The notes beneath the pieces are model-generated. The model worked only from the letters and a program-made list of their open reading frames with translations. It was not told where the DNA came from and searched no databases. From Pseudozobellia thermophila (GTDB lineage Bacteria; Bacteroidota; Bacteroidia; Flavobacteriales; Flavobacteriaceae): a stretch of DNA of 64,000 nucleotides. Location of the stretch: the NCBI RefSeq assembly GCF_900141855.1, contig NZ_FQYU01000002.1, forward strand, positions 992,001-1,056,000. Direction: 5' to 3'. Below, piece after piece: positions 62,204-64,000 of the stretch. Within the stretch, counting starts at the first letter, position 1; every line of letters begins with the position of its first letter. The position numbers and the translations under genes are program-made.

Positions 62204-64000
62204 CTAATCTTGAATAATCTTTCGTTTTTTTATGTATTCGGATGGCACCACCCCAAATTCCTTTTTGAAGCACTTGGAGAAATAGGATGCCGTATTAAAT
62301 CCTGTCCTGAACATGATTTCCTTGACGGAATAATCACTGTTGTCCAGTAGTTGTATGGCGCGCTTGAGCCTGATGTTCCTAATGAACTCGCTCGACGACA
62401 GTCCGGTCAGTTCCTTGAATTTCAGGTACAGGTTACTGCGGCTGTGCCCCATTTCCTTCACCAGCATTTCTACGTTAAAGTCGGTGTTCATCATATGTTT
62501 TTCGACCACTTCGACGGCTTGTTTCAAAAACTGCTGGTCTAAGGAAGTAACGTTGACCTCGGCGGGCTGCAAGGTCAGGTCTTGTTGAAAGCGCTTGCGG
62601 ATCTCTGCCCTATCCTTTAAGATATTGGCCAACTTTAATTCGAGCACTTGAAAATTGAAGGGTTTCTTCAAGTAGGCGTCGGCGCCATGGGACAGCCCTT
62701 CAATTTCGCTTTCTTGCGACCCTTTCGCCGTGAGCATGATTACCGGGATATGGCTCGTCGTATTGGTCGTCTTTATCTTTTCGCACAGCTCGATTCCGCC
62801 CATAACGGGCATGACCACATCGGTAATAATGATGTTGGGTACGACTTTCTTGGCAATTTCGAAGGCGCGGTCGCCATTATTGGCCTCGAAAATGGTGTAC
62901 GATTTGCCCAATACCTGTTTGATGAATTTTAGGATATCGGGATTATCGTCTACGATCAACAATACGGGATTCTTTGATCGGCCTTTCGAGAGGCTGTAGT
63001 CTTCCAGCTCGTCGTTAAGGTCGATGGCCAGGGATTCCGATTCGGACGAACGTACCAAATAGTCGTTGTCGACCACTTCCTTACAGCTAATATCCGGTGC
63101 TTCTTCGTACACCGATTTTTCGGAAGGAAGGCACACGACAAAACAAGTTCCCCCATTTTCATTATCGGCAACCTCTATTTTGCCCAAGTGCAGCTCGACC
63201 AGGCTTTTGGTAAAGGACAGACCGATCCCTATGCCTTTTGAATTTACCTTTTCATCCTCTTTTTCGGTATAGTATTTTTCAAAGACCACGGACTTCTTTT
63301 CGTCGGGTATGCCCTTTCCGCTATCCTTCACCTTGACGACCACATGTGCTTTCGACAAGGGTCCCTTGGCGGACGGATCTCCGGGCGAGGTTGCGATCTC
63401 CAGTTCGACCTCTCCGCCCTCGGGGGTAAACTTAAAGGCATTGGACAGCAAATTGTTCAATATCTTTTCCAGGGCACTATGGTCGAACCATGTCTTGGCA
63501 TACCCCATTTCGGACCTGATATTGAACTTTATCGATTTTTTGAAGGCCAGGAACTGGAAAGGTTCGGCCACCTCCCTAACAAAGGAAATAATATCCGTAT
63601 GGCGTACCACCAGCGACATTTTGCCTTGGTTGATCTTTCTGAAGTCGAGCAACTGGTTCACCAGATTTTGCAGATAATTGGTGTTTTTTTGCATCAGGGC
63701 GTACTGTTCCCTTAAGGTATCCTCGTCTACCTTGCCCAAATTGCCCATCAAATATTCCAAGGGAGCCTTGATCAAGGTCAGGGGGGTTTTGAACTCGTGC
63801 GAAATATTGGTAAAGAAATCCAGTTTCACCCTTTGCAGCTCATCGTTGTTCGCTTTTTCGAGGTGCTCGAGTTCCAACTGGTGCTTTTTGGATGTACTGA
63901 TCAGGGTGAATCGCAATAAGGCCCACAAGAAGAGCAAGAACAGGATACCGTAAACCAAATAGGCTACCGTCGTCTTATAGATCGGCGGCCTAACCTTTAC
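62204..64000 (-). CDS. hybrid two-component system regulator (HTCS), N-terminus cut by window edge
   Basis: About 598 residues are visible and the frame is still open at the right edge. The extracellular beta-propeller sensor expected in this family is therefore outside; the RPPIYKTT segment just before the helix is typical of the end of its Y_Y_Y domain. One transmembrane helix follows (GILFLLFLWALLRF). The histidine kinase has the phospho-acceptor His in FFTNISHEFKTPLTLI, with ATPase motifs DSGKGIPDEKK and GIGIGLSF. The receiver domain is LLIVDDNPDIL with phospho-acceptor Asp in IITDVVMPVMGG. A C-terminal AraC-type DNA-binding domain ends YFSKCFKKEFGVVPSEYIKKRK. HTCS proteins sense a periplasmic oligosaccharide and activate the adjacent PUL, so the sulfatase genes downstream are likely targets. 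Confidence 0.95.
   Translation of the reverse strand, partial: VKVRPPIYKTTVAYLVYGILFLLFLWALLRFTLISTSKKHQLELEHLEKANNDELQRVKLDFFTNISHEFKTPLTLIKAPLEYLMGNLGKVDEDTLREQYALMQKNTNYLQNLVNQLLDFRKINQGKMSLVVRHTDIISFVREVAEPFQFLAFKKSIKFNIRSEMGYAKTWFDHSALEKILNNLLSNAFKFTPEGGEVELEIATSPGDPSAKGPLSKAHVVVKVKDSGKGIPDEKKSVVFEKYYTEKEDEKVNSKGIGIGLSFTKSLVELHLGKIEVADNENGGTCFVVCLPSEKSVYEEAPDISCKEVVDNDYLVRSSESESLAIDLNDELEDYSLSKGRSKNPVLLIVDDNPDILKFIKQVLGKSYTIFEANNGDRAFEIAKKVVPNIIITDVVMPVMGGIELCEKIKTTNTTSHIPVIMLTAKGSQESEIEGLSHGADAYLKKPFNFQVLELKLANILKDRAEIRKRFQQDLTLQPAEVNVTSLDQQFLKQAVEVVEKHMMNTDFNVEMLVKEMGHSRSNLYLKFKELTGLSSSEFIRNIRLKRAIQLLDNSDYSVKEIMFRTGFNTASYFSKCFKKEFGVVPSEYIKKRKIIQD

Overview
The window looks like part of a polysaccharide utilization locus (PUL) from a marine, red-alga-degrading member of the Bacteroidota. 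A flavobacterium of the Zobellia/Pseudozobellia/Maribacter type fits best. The reasons are two SusC/SusD pairs, SPII lipoproteins, AraC-type and hybrid two-component (HTCS) regulators, a GH16 that closely resembles the AgaB beta-agarase of Zobellia, and a P450/ferredoxin/reductase set of the kind that demethylates 6-O-methyl-D-galactose from porphyran. The species cannot be fixed by reading alone. The substrate is inferred to be an agar/porphyran-type sulfated and methylated galactan containing L-galactose.

Layout. 1-4602 (-): cytochrome P450, [2Fe-2S] ferredoxin, ferredoxin reductase, zinc alcohol dehydrogenase and an esterase cut by the window edge, with a divergent AraC regulator at 4735-5574 (+) and a perfect 10-bp inverted repeat between them. 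5586-14338 (-): a five-gene periplasmic redox operon of planctomycete-like type (Tat-exported Gfo/Idh/MocA oxidoreductase, DUF1549/DUF1553 cytochrome, DUF1501 protein, NHL-repeat protein, membrane cytochrome with leucine-rich repeats), with a second divergent AraC regulator at 14431. 15488-17404 (+): a DUF5060 putative glycosidase. 17482-22157 (-) and 22467-29036 (+): two SusC/SusD transport systems head to head, the second with a surface glycan-binding lipoprotein and followed by an AgaB-like agarase. 30336-44373 (-): an eight-gene degradation operon (sulfatase, GH28-like, GH29, sulfatase, GH2, GH16, GH29, sulfatase). 44674-46236 (-): a single sulfatase. 46534-54924 (+): GH29, L-galactonate dehydrogenase, tagaturonate reductase, GH29, sugar dehydrogenase, FucP-type symporter and mutarotase. 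54999-64000 (-): HTCS, sulfatase, a large FG-GAP/ASPIC lipoprotein and another sulfatase.

How it could work. Surface GH16 enzymes cut the galactan. SusCD pairs import oligosaccharides. Six formylglycine-type sulfatases, GH2 and four GH29 enzymes strip them in the periplasm. The GH29s are plausibly alpha-L-galactosidases or alpha-L-fucosidases. The P450 system releases the methyl group of 6-O-methyl-galactose. The sugar genes form a readable route for L-galactose: uptake (FucP), anomer conversion (mutarotase), oxidation (SDR), L-galactonate to D-tagaturonate (LgoD-like), then to D-altronate (UxaB-like).

The least expected observations are a 21-bp-spaced direct repeat of CATTTGTT-like half-sites in four intergenic regions, which would tie the planctomycete-like redox operon to the sugar-degrading operons, and that redox operon itself, whose function is unknown. 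The GH2 and the GH28-like enzyme both lack expected active-site signatures. No tRNA, rRNA, CRISPR array, transposase or attachment site was seen.
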